From positions 1 through 54,093 of the forward strand of contig NZ_JAFNJS010000014.1 of NCBI RefSeq assembly GCF_019024325.1: DNA of 54,093 nucleotides, read 5' to 3'. Position 1 is the first letter of the stretch. Each line of letters opens with the position of its first letter. Source of the stretch: Falsiroseomonas tokyonensis. GTDB lineage: Bacteria; Pseudomonadota; Alphaproteobacteria; Acetobacterales; Acetobacteraceae. The notes beneath the pieces are model-generated. The model did no database searches. It was not told the origin of the DNA and saw only the letters and a list, made by a program, of their open reading frames with translations. This document shows positions 39,693 to 48,441 of this stretch, in pieces. The position numbers and the translations under genes are program-made.

Positions 39693-42662
39693 TCAGGGCG
39701 GCGACGCACCCGAGCCGGACCCCTTATCGGGCCGATAGGTGGCGGCAAAAATGTTGTCCGTGAGGAATTTCCGGAACGACGGGTCGTCCTGGAACATCTT
39801 GAAAAGCTCGACGTGGTCCGCGACGAGGTCGTTCATCGCCCGTTGGAGAGCTGCGTCATGCTCTATTCGGGCATTCTGCCGATCGGAGTTCCGGACCGCA
39901 TTCTGGAAGGCCTTGTCCGCAGACACCTTGGCCGGCAACTCCTCGGTGATCACCTTCCGGATCTTGTCCCCGTCTTTCCAGTCGACGTTCCCAAACTGGT
40001 CGTTGAACGCCTGGATGATGTTGCTCAGTCGGTCCAGTTCGGGCTCTGGCTTTCGGCCGCCGCCACTGGTCGGCACTGGATCGACCTCGGCATCGGTGTC
40101 CGGCAAGGCCACAGCCATCGATGCCTGGACCTCAACCCGGTAGCTGTCCATGTCGACCGCCTCGAGGATGCCCTTCGATAGGTCTTCCTCCCGCGGCGCT
40201 GGCAGTTTCGGGATCAGGAAATTGAGGAAGGTGGCGAGCTTTTCCCACTCCGCATTGGTGTACGGCAGGATGGACGCCAGAAAGCCGTAGGTCCGAACGA
40301 ACGCCTTCGCCTTCCCCTTGAAGTCGACCTGTCCATCCTCATCCAGGTCGCTCAGGTATGTGGCGACGCAGGCATCCAGGATGGGGTCCAGAGCATCCCG
40401 TGGCGCGCCGGACAGGTAGCGGGCGACGAGGTCGTCCACCTGAGCCGCGTCGTACACCTGGTGGCCGTCGAGCGCGGCCTTCAGGTCGTGCAGCTTATTC
40501 GGGTCGGTCTGCTCGCTGAGGATCGTCGTGCGGTAGTAGGGCGCGAAGGACGCCTCGATCACGTCAGCATCGTTCTGGAAATCGAGCACGAACGTGTCGT
40601 GCTTCTTCGGGTGCGCACGGTTGAGCCGCGACAGGGTCTGCACCGCCTTTACCCCGGAGAGCGCCTTGTCCACGTACATCGTGTGAAGCAGGGGCTCATC
40701 GTAGCCCGTCTGGAACTTGTCGGCGCAGATCAGGAACCGATACGGGTCCTTCTGGATGCGCTCCTCGATGGCACTGCTCGGGAAGCCGTTCAGCGATGCC
40801 TCGGTGACCTTCTGCCCGCCATACTCATGCTCGCCCGAGAAGGCGACGATGGCCTGGTACGGGCTCTTCCGCTCCCGCAGGTAATCTCGGAACGCGTGAA
40901 AGTACTGGATCGCGCGCTGAATGCCCCCCGTCACCACCATCGCTCGCGCGTCACCACCAATTTTCCTTCGGGCGATGACCTGGTCGTGGAAGTGATCGAC
41001 CATGATCTCCGCCTTCTGGCGGATCGCGTGCTCGTGCCCCTCGACGTAGCTGCGGAGCTTCTTCTTCGCCCGGTTGGAGTCGAATTCGGGGTCGTCCTCC
41101 ACCGCCTTGGCCAGGCGGTAGTAGCTCCGGATGGGCGTGTACTGGGCCAGCACGTCCAGGATGAAACCTTCCTGGATGGCCTGCTTCATCGTATAGGTGT
41201 GGAAGGGGCGGTGCTTGGTGACGCCGCCTTCAGTGAACGGCGTGCCGAACACCTCCAGCGTCTTGTTCTTCGGCGTGGCCGTGAAGGCGAAGTAGCTGGC
41301 GTTGGGGAGGACCTTCCGCGATTCCATGATCCGGTTGATCGTGTCCTCGACCGTCTCGTCCTCTTCCTGCCCCTCGCCGCCAGCGCCCGAGAGGGCGATG
41401 TTCATCTTGGCAGAGGTGCGGCCGCCCTGGCTGGAATGTGCCTCGTCGATGATGATGGCGAAGCGCTTGCCACGATGCTCATCGCCGATCTCGTCGAGGA
41501 TCACCGGGAACTTCTGCACCGTCGTGATGACGATCTTCTTGCCCGTCTTCAGGAATTCGCGCAGCGCGCCGGACCGATCGGCATGCCCGACAACCGATGC
41601 CACCTGAGCGAACTGCTTGATCGTGTCCCGGATCTGCTTGTCGAGCAGCCGCCGATCGGTCACGACGATTGCGGTGTCGAATGCCAGGCGCCCCGCATGC
41701 TCCAACCCGACCAACTGATGCGCGAGCCAGGCGATAGAGTTGCTCTTGCCGCTGCCGGCCGAGTGCTGGATCAGGTAACGCCGCCCGACACCGTGATCCC
41801 CGGCGTGGCGCAGCAGTTCCCGCACCACGTCGAGCTGATGGTAGCGGGGGAACACCTGGCGCGGAGGCTTCTTCTTGCCGTGCTCGTCCCGCTCCTCGAC
41901 GATCTGAGCGTAGTTCTCCAGGATCTCGGTCAGGCGCGGCTTGGTCAGCATGTCGCGCCACAGGTAGTCGGTCTTCAACCCGGCTCGGTTGGGCGGATTC
42001 CCGGCTCCATCGTTCCAGCCCTTGTTGAAGGGCAGGAACCAAGACTCCTTCCCCTTCAGATGGGTGCACATCCGAACCTCGGCATCGTCCACGGCGAAGT
42101 GGACGACGCAGCGCCCGAACTTGAACAGCGCCTCCCGCGGATCGCGGTCGCGCTTGAACTGTTCGACCGCGTCCGCGACGGTCTGCTTCGTCAGGCTGTT
42201 CTTGAGCTCGAAGGTGGAGATCGGCAGTCCGTTGATGAAGGTCGCCATGTCGAGCGACTGCGCACCGCCATCCTTGGCGTAGCGCAGCTGCCGCGTGACG
42301 CTGAAGATGTTCGCGACGTGCAGCTCGACGGCCTTGGCATTCGCGGCCGAGGGCGTGCCGAAGAACAGCTCGACGGAGACAGGGCCGTCCTTCACCCCGC
42401 TGCGAAGCACGTCGATCACACCGCGCTTCGCAACTTCGCCCTGCAGGCGATGGAGAAACTTGAGGCGCTTGGCCTCATCCTCCAGCCCAAGCTGCGTGAC
42501 CGCCTCGGGCTGTGTGGCTCGGAGGAACGCCAGGAGCTTCGGCACATCCACCGCGTGGTCGCGGTCGTAGTCCTTGGGGTCGCCGAGCACATAGCCGGCG
42601 TCATCGACCAGCGATCGCGCGATGAGCGCTTCGAGGCCCTTCTCGCTGGTGTCGGTACTCAC
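39693..42662 (-). CDS. hsdR: Type I restriction enzyme R subunit
   Basis: 989 residues. The N-terminal nuclease domain has the PD-(D/E)xK elements Asp138 and FELK (151-154). The helicase motor has motif I QHSAGSGKSNSI (299-310), DEAH in AIIIDEAHSSQGG near 409, and motif VI-like TLSRLNRAHPKK. It translocates DNA and cuts unmodified targets with HsdM and HsdS. Last gene of the leftward operon, start overlapping the darG stop by four bases. The C-terminus (DKGSGSGASPP) appears complete. Confidence 0.95.
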   Translation of the reverse strand: MSTDTSEKGLEALIARSLVDDAGYVLGDPKDYDRDHAVDVPKLLAFLRATQPEAVTQLGLEDEAKRLKFLHRLQGEVAKRGVIDVLRSGVKDGPVSVELFFGTPSAANAKAVELHVANIFSVTRQLRYAKDGGAQSLDMATFINGLPISTFELKNSLTKQTVADAVEQFKRDRDPREALFKFGRCVVHFAVDDAEVRMCTHLKGKESWFLPFNKGWNDGAGNPPNRAGLKTDYLWRDMLTKPRLTEILENYAQIVEERDEHGKKKPPRQVFPRYHQLDVVRELLRHAGDHGVGRRYLIQHSAGSGKSNSIAWLAHQLVGLEHAGRLAFDTAIVVTDRRLLDKQIRDTIKQFAQVASVVGHADRSGALREFLKTGKKIVITTVQKFPVILDEIGDEHRGKRFAIIIDEAHSSQGGRTSAKMNIALSGAGGEGQEEDETVEDTINRIMESRKVLPNASYFAFTATPKNKTLEVFGTPFTEGGVTKHRPFHTYTMKQAIQEGFILDVLAQYTPIRSYYRLAKAVEDDPEFDSNRAKKKLRSYVEGHEHAIRQKAEIMVDHFHDQVIARRKIGGDARAMVVTGGIQRAIQYFHAFRDYLRERKSPYQAIVAFSGEHEYGGQKVTEASLNGFPSSAIEERIQKDPYRFLICADKFQTGYDEPLLHTMYVDKALSGVKAVQTLSRLNRAHPKKHDTFVLDFQNDADVIEASFAPYYRTTILSEQTDPNKLHDLKAALDGHQVYDAAQVDDLVARYLSGAPRDALDPILDACVATYLSDLDEDGQVDFKGKAKAFVRTYGFLASILPYTNAEWEKLATFLNFLIPKLPAPREEDLSKGILEAVDMDSYRVEVQASMAVALPDTDAEVDPVPTSGGGRKPEPELDRLSNIIQAFNDQFGNVDWKDGDKIRKVITEELPAKVSADKAFQNAVRNSDRQNARIEHDAALQRAMNDLVADHVELFKMFQDDPSFRKFLTDNIFAATYRPDKGSGSGASPP

Positions 42663-43720
42663 GCCGCGGGCGTGGTCACGCGGCCCGGCAGCCAGCCCTG
42701 ACCGGCCAGCGTGTCGAGCGCCAGGCCGATCTGCCGCGGCGAGAAGCGGCGCTTCCGCTCACCCCAGCCATGCACACGAACGACGATGTCCGCCGGCGTC
42801 GCGTCCGGGGCATCCTTGGCGACCCAGTGCACGGTAGAGAGTAGCTCCAGCCCGAACGGCGTCTCGAAGCCCTGGACGAGCGCAGCCACGCGATCGAAAT
42901 GCGCCCGCGTCGCCTCCTCTCCTTCGAGGAAGGTCATGGCGTCATCCACGGCACCCGGCACGAGGGTGAGCTGCTTGTCCGGGGCGTCGCCGCCGTCACG
43001 GTAGCCCGCAACCAGATGCCCCTCGACCTGGGCGAGGACATTGCCGAGGTTCTCGGCGAAGGGGCCGTAGGGCGCCTTGGCATAGCGCAGGCGCAGGGGC
43101 TGCCCGGCCTCCTGCATGAAGTACATGAGCTTGTGCACTTCCAGCAGCGTCACGAACGGGTCCATCAGGCCGCCCAGATAGCGGTGCATCAGCCCGACCA
43201 GCGCAGCCCGGCCGGCGGTCATCGGCGGGACCTTGCTCGAGGCCATGCCGCGGCCATCCACGGGGGCGCCGGCGGGCTCGAACAGAATGACCTCGAGATC
43301 GTTGATGCCGCGCAGCGCCTCGACGATGCGCGGCTTGACGTCGCGCCACTCCAAGCCGCCAAGGCCACTGCCCAGCGGCGGGATGGCGATGGAGCGGATG
43401 CCCCGCGCCCGGATCTCGGTGGCCAGGGCGACGAGCCCGCTCTCGATGTCCTCGATCCGGCTATTGCCGCGCCAGTGGCGTTTAGTGGGGAAGTTGATGA
43501 TCCAGCGCGGCCGGGTCAGCTGTCCGACCTCGACGACAAACATCTGGCCAGGCTGCACGTCGCCCCGGTCGCACGCGGCCTTGTAGGCTTTGAAATTCTC
43601 CGGGAAGGCATTCTTGAACTGAAGTGCCACGCCGCGGCCCATTATGCCCACGCAGTTCACGGTGTTCACCAGCGCCTCGGCCGGCTCGGCGAGGAGGTCT
43701 CCGATTTTGCTGGTGATCAT
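42659..43720 (-). CDS. darG: DarG antitoxin: macrodomain DNA ADP-ribosylglycohydrolase
   Basis: 353 residues. Residues 1-155 are a macrodomain of the DarG/TARG1 type: MITSKIGDLLAEPAEALVNTVNCVGIMGRGVALQFK, WIINFPTKRHWRGNSR with the conserved Lys, and AIPPLGSGLGGLEW. The rest (165-353) is the DarG C-terminal region (LMHRYLGGLMDPFVTLLEVHKLMYFMQEAG) that binds and neutralises the toxin. It removes ADP-ribose from thymidine in DNA and blocks DarT. Lies 16 bases after darT and overlaps hsdR. Confidence 0.93.
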   Translation of the reverse strand: MITSKIGDLLAEPAEALVNTVNCVGIMGRGVALQFKNAFPENFKAYKAACDRGDVQPGQMFVVEVGQLTRPRWIINFPTKRHWRGNSRIEDIESGLVALATEIRARGIRSIAIPPLGSGLGGLEWRDVKPRIVEALRGINDLEVILFEPAGAPVDGRGMASSKVPPMTAGRAALVGLMHRYLGGLMDPFVTLLEVHKLMYFMQEAGQPLRLRYAKAPYGPFAENLGNVLAQVEGHLVAGYRDGGDAPDKQLTLVPGAVDDAMTFLEGEEATRAHFDRVAALVQGFETPFGLELLSTVHWVAKDAPDATPADIVVRVHGWGERKRRFSPRQIGLALDTLAGQGWLPGRVTTPAA

Positions 43721-43736
43721 CCGATTCTCCTCCGCA

Positions 43737-44387
43737 TCAGTAGTACCAGTCCGTCCGGACCTGAACAGGCGGCATGTGGTCCGCGCCGTCCAGTATTTCC
43801 CTCACGCGCTTCTGCATATCGATGGTCCGAACGCCGATCCTCTCGACAAGAGACCACGGGAAGCGTTCGTGGACGAGAAATTCAGCCTGCTTGCCTTCCT
43901 TCACATCGGATGAGCGGAAATCCGTGGCCTGGACCGCCGTCCAGTTGATATCGCTGAGCTGGCTCAAGTCTTTCCTGAACGACTGATAGTTCGCGCCGGC
44001 ATTCCCAAGCGAGAAGGCCCACCGTCGCCCCACCTTGTCCGCGCGCTCCACCACGGTGTGGAGGTCCGCTTCAAGCGTGACGATAGGGACTTGGCCGCCC
44101 CGGTAATCGAGCCCCGGCGCGTTCCCCATATATAGCAAGTAGAGCATGATCGAGCGAGGACAAAAGTAGAACGGAACGTAGTCCCCGACATAGGTCTTCG
44201 GGTGGCAGGTAACCGGCAGCGTGAGCCGGCGGTCCTTGATCCCCTGCATGCCGATGACCGTTCCGGCACCGGCGCGCGCCCTGATGGCGGCATCGCTGTA
44301 GAGCCGCTTGTTCGCCACCACTGAGGCAAGCCGGTCCACATGCAGGATGTGGTAGATCTTCGGCTTCGCTGGCGGTGCAGCCGTCAT
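43737..44387 (-). CDS. darT: DarT toxin: DNA thymidine ADP-ribosyltransferase
   Basis: 216 residues, DUF4433 type. Core features are IYHILHVDRLASVVANKRLYSDA at the N-terminus, YVPFYFCPRSIMLYLLY (NAD-binding element, usually PRSPML) and KQAEFLVHERFPWSLV with the expected catalytic Glu. DarT attaches ADP-ribose to thymine in single-stranded DNA, halting replication, and can act as an abortive phage defence. Its start overlaps the hsdS stop (ATGA), so it is translated with the restriction genes. Confidence 0.93.
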   Translation of the reverse strand: MTAAPPAKPKIYHILHVDRLASVVANKRLYSDAAIRARAGAGTVIGMQGIKDRRLTLPVTCHPKTYVGDYVPFYFCPRSIMLYLLYMGNAPGLDYRGGQVPIVTLEADLHTVVERADKVGRRWAFSLGNAGANYQSFRKDLSQLSDINWTAVQATDFRSSDVKEGKQAEFLVHERFPWSLVERIGVRTIDMQKRVREILDGADHMPPVQVRTDWYY

Positions 44388-45802
44388 TCATCGACCTCGG
44401 CAAGCGCCACGTCGGCATTGTCCTCGTCGTCGGCATCCTCGGCTGTCGTTGCCTCCTCATCCTCCAAAGGCGGAGCCTCGCCGTCGCTCTCGTCGGCGAG
44501 CATCGCCAAGGCTGCGGCGCGGACGTCGAGCTTCCCGGTAACTGCGTCGGCAATCAGGCGCTCCCGGTACTCCTCGACCAACTTGATCTCTCTAACGAGC
44601 TTTTCAGCTGCGGCATTGATCTCGCCCAGCACACGGTCGAGGTGGTTGGCGATCGCCTCTTGCTCGTCGGGCGGCGGTACGGGGACCTCAATCGCGCCGA
44701 GTTCGGGCTTCGTCACGTGCACCAGGCCGATGATGCCGTGCGCGTTATCCTCGACCCGCTTGGTGACTGCGCGCAGGGCGTAGAAGAAAAACCGGCGATG
44801 AAGCGAGAAGCTCTCCAGCTTGAAGATGTGCTGGTTGAGGTATGCGGGGAAGGCCCGATCCCATTCAAAGGAACCGAATGACGTCCCGCGGTTGCCTGAC
44901 CAAGCGAACAGTAGGTCTCCCGGCTGAATCAGCAGTCGCTCTGGAAGGTCCGCCCGATCTGTGTAGTTGAACTGGTCGCTCCCGTTGAGGTTCTCGATGC
45001 GGATGATCGGCGTACCCGCGTCCTTCCAATCCGAGGGCTTGAACGCAATGCCATTGGAGAAGCGGGTCAGGTATTTCAGCCGCTTCAACTGCCAATGCGA
45101 CGGGATCAGCGGGACCGAGTCGAGCGGCGTTGCCTTCATGGCCGCGGCCGGATTGACGCCCCGCGTTACGGCGTCGTTGATAATGCCCTGACGGCGCTCC
45201 TTCAGCACAGCAAGCATGCGGCGTCGGTTCCGGATCAGACGTGTCGTCAGCCGCCCGTGCGCGTCAAGGTGATCAGCAAGGCGTCGCTGCTCTTCGGGTG
45301 GCGGGAAGGGAATAGCCGTTGCCCCGAACCGATCCGTGTAAAGTCGTAGGAAGCCTGCGGTCCCGGTTCCAAGGCCCTTCGACTGCCGTCGGAATTCGGC
45401 GCCAAGCTCGCGGGTCTGCATGAGGTAGACGAGGAAACGAGGGTCGGCCGGGCATAAGGGTTGAAAGACCGCGTAGTCCGGGCTGACCAAGCCATCGCGC
45501 GTGGAGAATGCCATCATACCGCTCGAAGCGCGCATGCGGTTCAGTACGAACTGACCAGCCTGGACACGCTTGAAGCCGATCACGTCCGAGGCATCGATCG
45601 GCTTCTTCGAGACGTCTTTATGTGGGACCAAGCCCCGGAATTGCCGGAGAGACAGCAGAACTTCTTCGCCGGTCTCGGTCCGGTCGACCACCTCACGAAA
45701 GACATACTTCAAGCGCCGAACATCCCACTGGCTCGGCACTCGTGGCAGCCAAGCAAGGCTGCTCTCACGATATTCTGGATAAGGCGATAGCTTCGACCCC
45801 AT
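44384..45802 (-). CDS. hsdS: Type I restriction specificity subunit
   Basis: 472 residues with two target-recognition halves (about 15-180 and 235-400), each followed by a conserved coiled coil: PPPEEQRRLADHLDAHGRLTTRLIRNRRRML and PPPDEQEAIANHLDRVLGEINAAAEKLVREI. The end is highly acidic (DESDGEAPPLEDEEATTAEDADDEDNADVALAEVDE), unusual for HsdS and possibly a contact surface. It sets the bipartite target. Starts three bases after hsdM. Confidence 0.93.
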   Translation of the reverse strand: MGSKLSPYPEYRESSLAWLPRVPSQWDVRRLKYVFREVVDRTETGEEVLLSLRQFRGLVPHKDVSKKPIDASDVIGFKRVQAGQFVLNRMRASSGMMAFSTRDGLVSPDYAVFQPLCPADPRFLVYLMQTRELGAEFRRQSKGLGTGTAGFLRLYTDRFGATAIPFPPPEEQRRLADHLDAHGRLTTRLIRNRRRMLAVLKERRQGIINDAVTRGVNPAAAMKATPLDSVPLIPSHWQLKRLKYLTRFSNGIAFKPSDWKDAGTPIIRIENLNGSDQFNYTDRADLPERLLIQPGDLLFAWSGNRGTSFGSFEWDRAFPAYLNQHIFKLESFSLHRRFFFYALRAVTKRVEDNAHGIIGLVHVTKPELGAIEVPVPPPDEQEAIANHLDRVLGEINAAAEKLVREIKLVEEYRERLIADAVTGKLDVRAAALAMLADESDGEAPPLEDEEATTAEDADDEDNADVALAEVDE

Positions 45803-45805
45803 GGT

Positions 45806-47968
45806 TCAGGCCGCGCTAACGACCTGGCGTAGCAGGTCCGCGGCTTCCCGCTCCAGCGCCAGAATGTCTTGCTCGATCGCAGCCAGGTCGCGCAACGGCT
45901 TCGGCTGATGGAAGTGGCGCGTGAAGGAGATTTCGTAGCCGATCTCCGTCCGGTCCTCGTCCACCCAGGCATCCTCCGCGTGCGGCAGCACCTCGCGTCG
46001 GATGAAGGCCTCAATGCCGCCCTCCTCCAGGAAGGGCACCTGCTCCGTGTCGCGCAGCTCGGGGTCGGGCTCGTACTCCACCACGACCGTGCGGCCACCC
46101 AGCTTCTGCTGGTAGCGGCCGTGCAGCGCTTCCTGCTCTGGCTCGGTGCCGGGCTTGGGCTTCGACTGCTTGCGAATGACCGGCGCCGCCTTCGGGTCGC
46201 GCCGCCCGAGCACGGCCAGCAGCAGCTTTTCCCGCTTGGCGGTCAGGGATTCGTCCTTCGCCGCGGCCGCGGTGCGGATCGTCGCGAGCACGGCGTTGAT
46301 GTCCAGGTGGGGACCGGCGCCGAGCGTCGGCGCCACTGCGTCAACGAGGTCAGCGAGCGCCTCGTCCTTCGCCGCCACCGCGGCGCGACGCAGGCTGCGC
46401 AGCGAGGCATCATCAAGCCGTGCGGCCAGCCGGAGCGGACGCTCCACAACCACCTTCCAATAGCCGAAGGAAGCGTTCGGCAGCACCTTGGTGCGCACAC
46501 GCCGCACCTCACCCGCTGCTGCCGGCTCCGGCAGATTGGCTTGGCTGAGAAAGACGTCGGAGACCTCTCGGATGTCGTCCGGCCCCATCTCGCAATTCTT
46601 CTTCCCGAGGTTGCGGCGTAGCGGGCGGGAGCATGCCGTCGCGTCGATCAGCTGCACCAAGCCTCGTCGCTCATCGGCCTTGCGGTTGCTCAGCACCCAG
46701 ACGTAGGTCGCGATGCCCGTGTTGTAGAAGATGCCCTCCGGCAGGGCGACGATGGCTTCTAGCCAGTCGTTCTCGATCACCCAGCGGCGGATGTTGCTCT
46801 CGCCAGATCCCGCATCACCCGTGAACAACGATGAGCCGTTGTGCACCTCGGCGATTCGGCTGCCGAGCGGCGTGCTGCGCTTCATCTTCGCCAGCTTGTT
46901 GGCCAGGAACATCAGCTGCCCGTCCGAGGAGCGCGTGACGAGGCTGAATTCAGCGTCACCGCCATGCTGGATGACGAAGCGCGGGTCCTTCAGATCCTTC
47001 TTGCCGCCCATCCGCTCGAGGTCGGTCTTCCAGCTTTTGCCGTAGGGTGGGTTGGACAGCATGAAGTCAAATTCGAGCGAGGGGAACGCATCTGACGAGA
47101 GCGTGGAGCCGTGCTGGATGCGCTCCGCTTCGGCCCCCTCGCCCTTCAGCAGCAGGTCGGCTTTGCTGATGGCGTAGGTCTCGGCGTTCACCTCCTGGCC
47201 GAAGAGATGCGTGCTGATCTCCTTGCCATGATCTGCAGCGAGCTTGGTCAGCGCCTCTTCCGCGACCGTCAACATGCCGCCCGTTCCGCAGGCGGCGTCA
47301 TAGATGAGATAGGTGCCGGACTCGATGCGCTCTGCGACAGGGAGGAAGATGAGGTTCGCCATCAGCTCGATGACGTCGCGCGGCGTGAAGTGCTCGCCAG
47401 CCTCCTCATTATTGTCCTCGTTGAAGCGACGAATTAGCTCCTCGAAGATCGTCCCCATGCTGTGGTTGTCGAGACCAGGCACACGCACCCGGCCGTCCTC
47501 ATCCTTCACCGGATAGGGGGAGAGGTTGACGGATGGATGGAGGAACTTGTCGATGAGGGGGCCGAGCGCATCGGCTTCGACCAGCGTGTCGATCTGGTTC
47601 CGGAACTTGAACTTGGTCAGGATGTCCTGGACGTTCGGCGAGAAGCCATCGAGGTAGGCGGTGAAGTCGGCCTTCAGCTGCTGCTGGCGCGTTTTCGCGG
47701 TGAGGTCGCGCAGCGTGAAGGGCGAGATGTTGTAGAAGGCCTCGCCGGCCACCTGCTTCAGGGGCTGGTCCTGGTCCCGGACTCCGTTCTCGTCAAGAAA
47801 CGCCTTGCGGGCGAGAACCGCTTCCTTCTTCGGTTCAAGTATCGCGTCAAGCCGGCGAATGACCGTCATCGGCAGGATGACGTCACGGTACTTTCCGCGG
47901 ACATAAACGTCCCGGAGAACGTCGTCGGCGATTCCCCAAATGAAGTTCGAGATATTCAACCCGCTCAA
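45806..47968 (-). CDS. hsdM: Type I restriction-modification methyltransferase subunit
   Basis: 720 residues if started at TTG 47968, which has AGAGGGGG seven bases ahead and gives MSGLNISNFIWGIADDVLRDVYVRGKYRDVILP, the usual HsdM N-terminus; the frame is open to 48142 but that part overlaps the preceding gene. SAM motif I is YDAACGTGG (223-231) and the catalytic NPPY is at 306-309. Adenine N6 methylation is expected. The C-terminal third is longer than in small HsdM proteins. Confidence 0.93.
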   Translation of the reverse strand: MSGLNISNFIWGIADDVLRDVYVRGKYRDVILPMTVIRRLDAILEPKKEAVLARKAFLDENGVRDQDQPLKQVAGEAFYNISPFTLRDLTAKTRQQQLKADFTAYLDGFSPNVQDILTKFKFRNQIDTLVEADALGPLIDKFLHPSVNLSPYPVKDEDGRVRVPGLDNHSMGTIFEELIRRFNEDNNEEAGEHFTPRDVIELMANLIFLPVAERIESGTYLIYDAACGTGGMLTVAEEALTKLAADHGKEISTHLFGQEVNAETYAISKADLLLKGEGAEAERIQHGSTLSSDAFPSLEFDFMLSNPPYGKSWKTDLERMGGKKDLKDPRFVIQHGGDAEFSLVTRSSDGQLMFLANKLAKMKRSTPLGSRIAEVHNGSSLFTGDAGSGESNIRRWVIENDWLEAIVALPEGIFYNTGIATYVWVLSNRKADERRGLVQLIDATACSRPLRRNLGKKNCEMGPDDIREVSDVFLSQANLPEPAAAGEVRRVRTKVLPNASFGYWKVVVERPLRLAARLDDASLRSLRRAAVAAKDEALADLVDAVAPTLGAGPHLDINAVLATIRTAAAAKDESLTAKREKLLLAVLGRRDPKAAPVIRKQSKPKPGTEPEQEALHGRYQQKLGGRTVVVEYEPDPELRDTEQVPFLEEGGIEAFIRREVLPHAEDAWVDEDRTEIGYEISFTRHFHQPKPLRDLAAIEQDILALEREAADLLRQVVSAA

Positions 47969-48021
47969 GAATTCCCCCTCTTGCCGCAAGTCCCAGAGGG
48001 TGCCGCAGCCGATGCGGCACC

Positions 48022-48441
48022 TTAGCCTCTTGCCCTGGTCTCCCGCAACGAAGGCGGCCTGCTCCCCGCGGCCAAGGCGCTGGCCTGCTCGTGCCAGGAT
48101 GCCGGGAAGGGCCGAAGCAGAGTTGGCAGGCCGACGTCGCACCGGCCCTCCAGGATCGCCTCGACCAGCTCCGGCGCCAGCAGCGTCAGGCTGAGGAGCT
48201 TCCCCAGGAAGGACCGATCCATCTTCTCGGCCGCCGCCAACTCGGTCAGCGACCCGTGGAGGCCCTGGTCAAGCATGCGCTGGTAGCGATGCGCCCTGGC
48301 TATTGCCTTCACCAGGGCAGGGTCGGCGCGGGTGGTGGTCGAAGACGAAACCTGCGAATCGGGCATCACGACCGTCTTCCTGCCCGGCCGGTGCCGGATG
48401 GCCAGCGGCACCCGGACCGTGATGCTGGTCGCCGTGGTCAT
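48022..48441 (-). CDS. Small helix-turn-helix-type protein of the recombinase cassette
   Basis: 139 residues, overlapping the recombinase stop by four bases. Residues 45-95 (KAIARAHRYQRMLDQGLHGSLTELAAAEKMDRSFLGKLLSLTLLAPELVEAIL) resemble the ParB/KorB-like helix-turn-helix that recurs beside DUF2924-linked recombinases. Role unknown; perhaps a directionality factor or regulator. It lies 53 bases ahead of the hsdM start. Confidence 0.65.
   Translation of the reverse strand: MTTATSITVRVPLAIRHRPGRKTVVMPDSQVSSSTTTRADPALVKAIARAHRYQRMLDQGLHGSLTELAAAEKMDRSFLGKLLSLTLLAPELVEAILEGRCDVGLPTLLRPFPASWHEQASALAAGSRPPSLRETRARG

Noticed and set aside
40461-42701. 746-codon rightward frame opposite hsdR
   Set aside because: Antisense to a complete HsdR with helicase and nuclease motifs; composition is Leu/Arg/His-rich noise.
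47969-48142. Upstream extension of hsdM to 48142
   Set aside because: It overlaps the upstream small gene and is not protein-like; TTG 47968 has a strong ribosome site and the family N-terminus.
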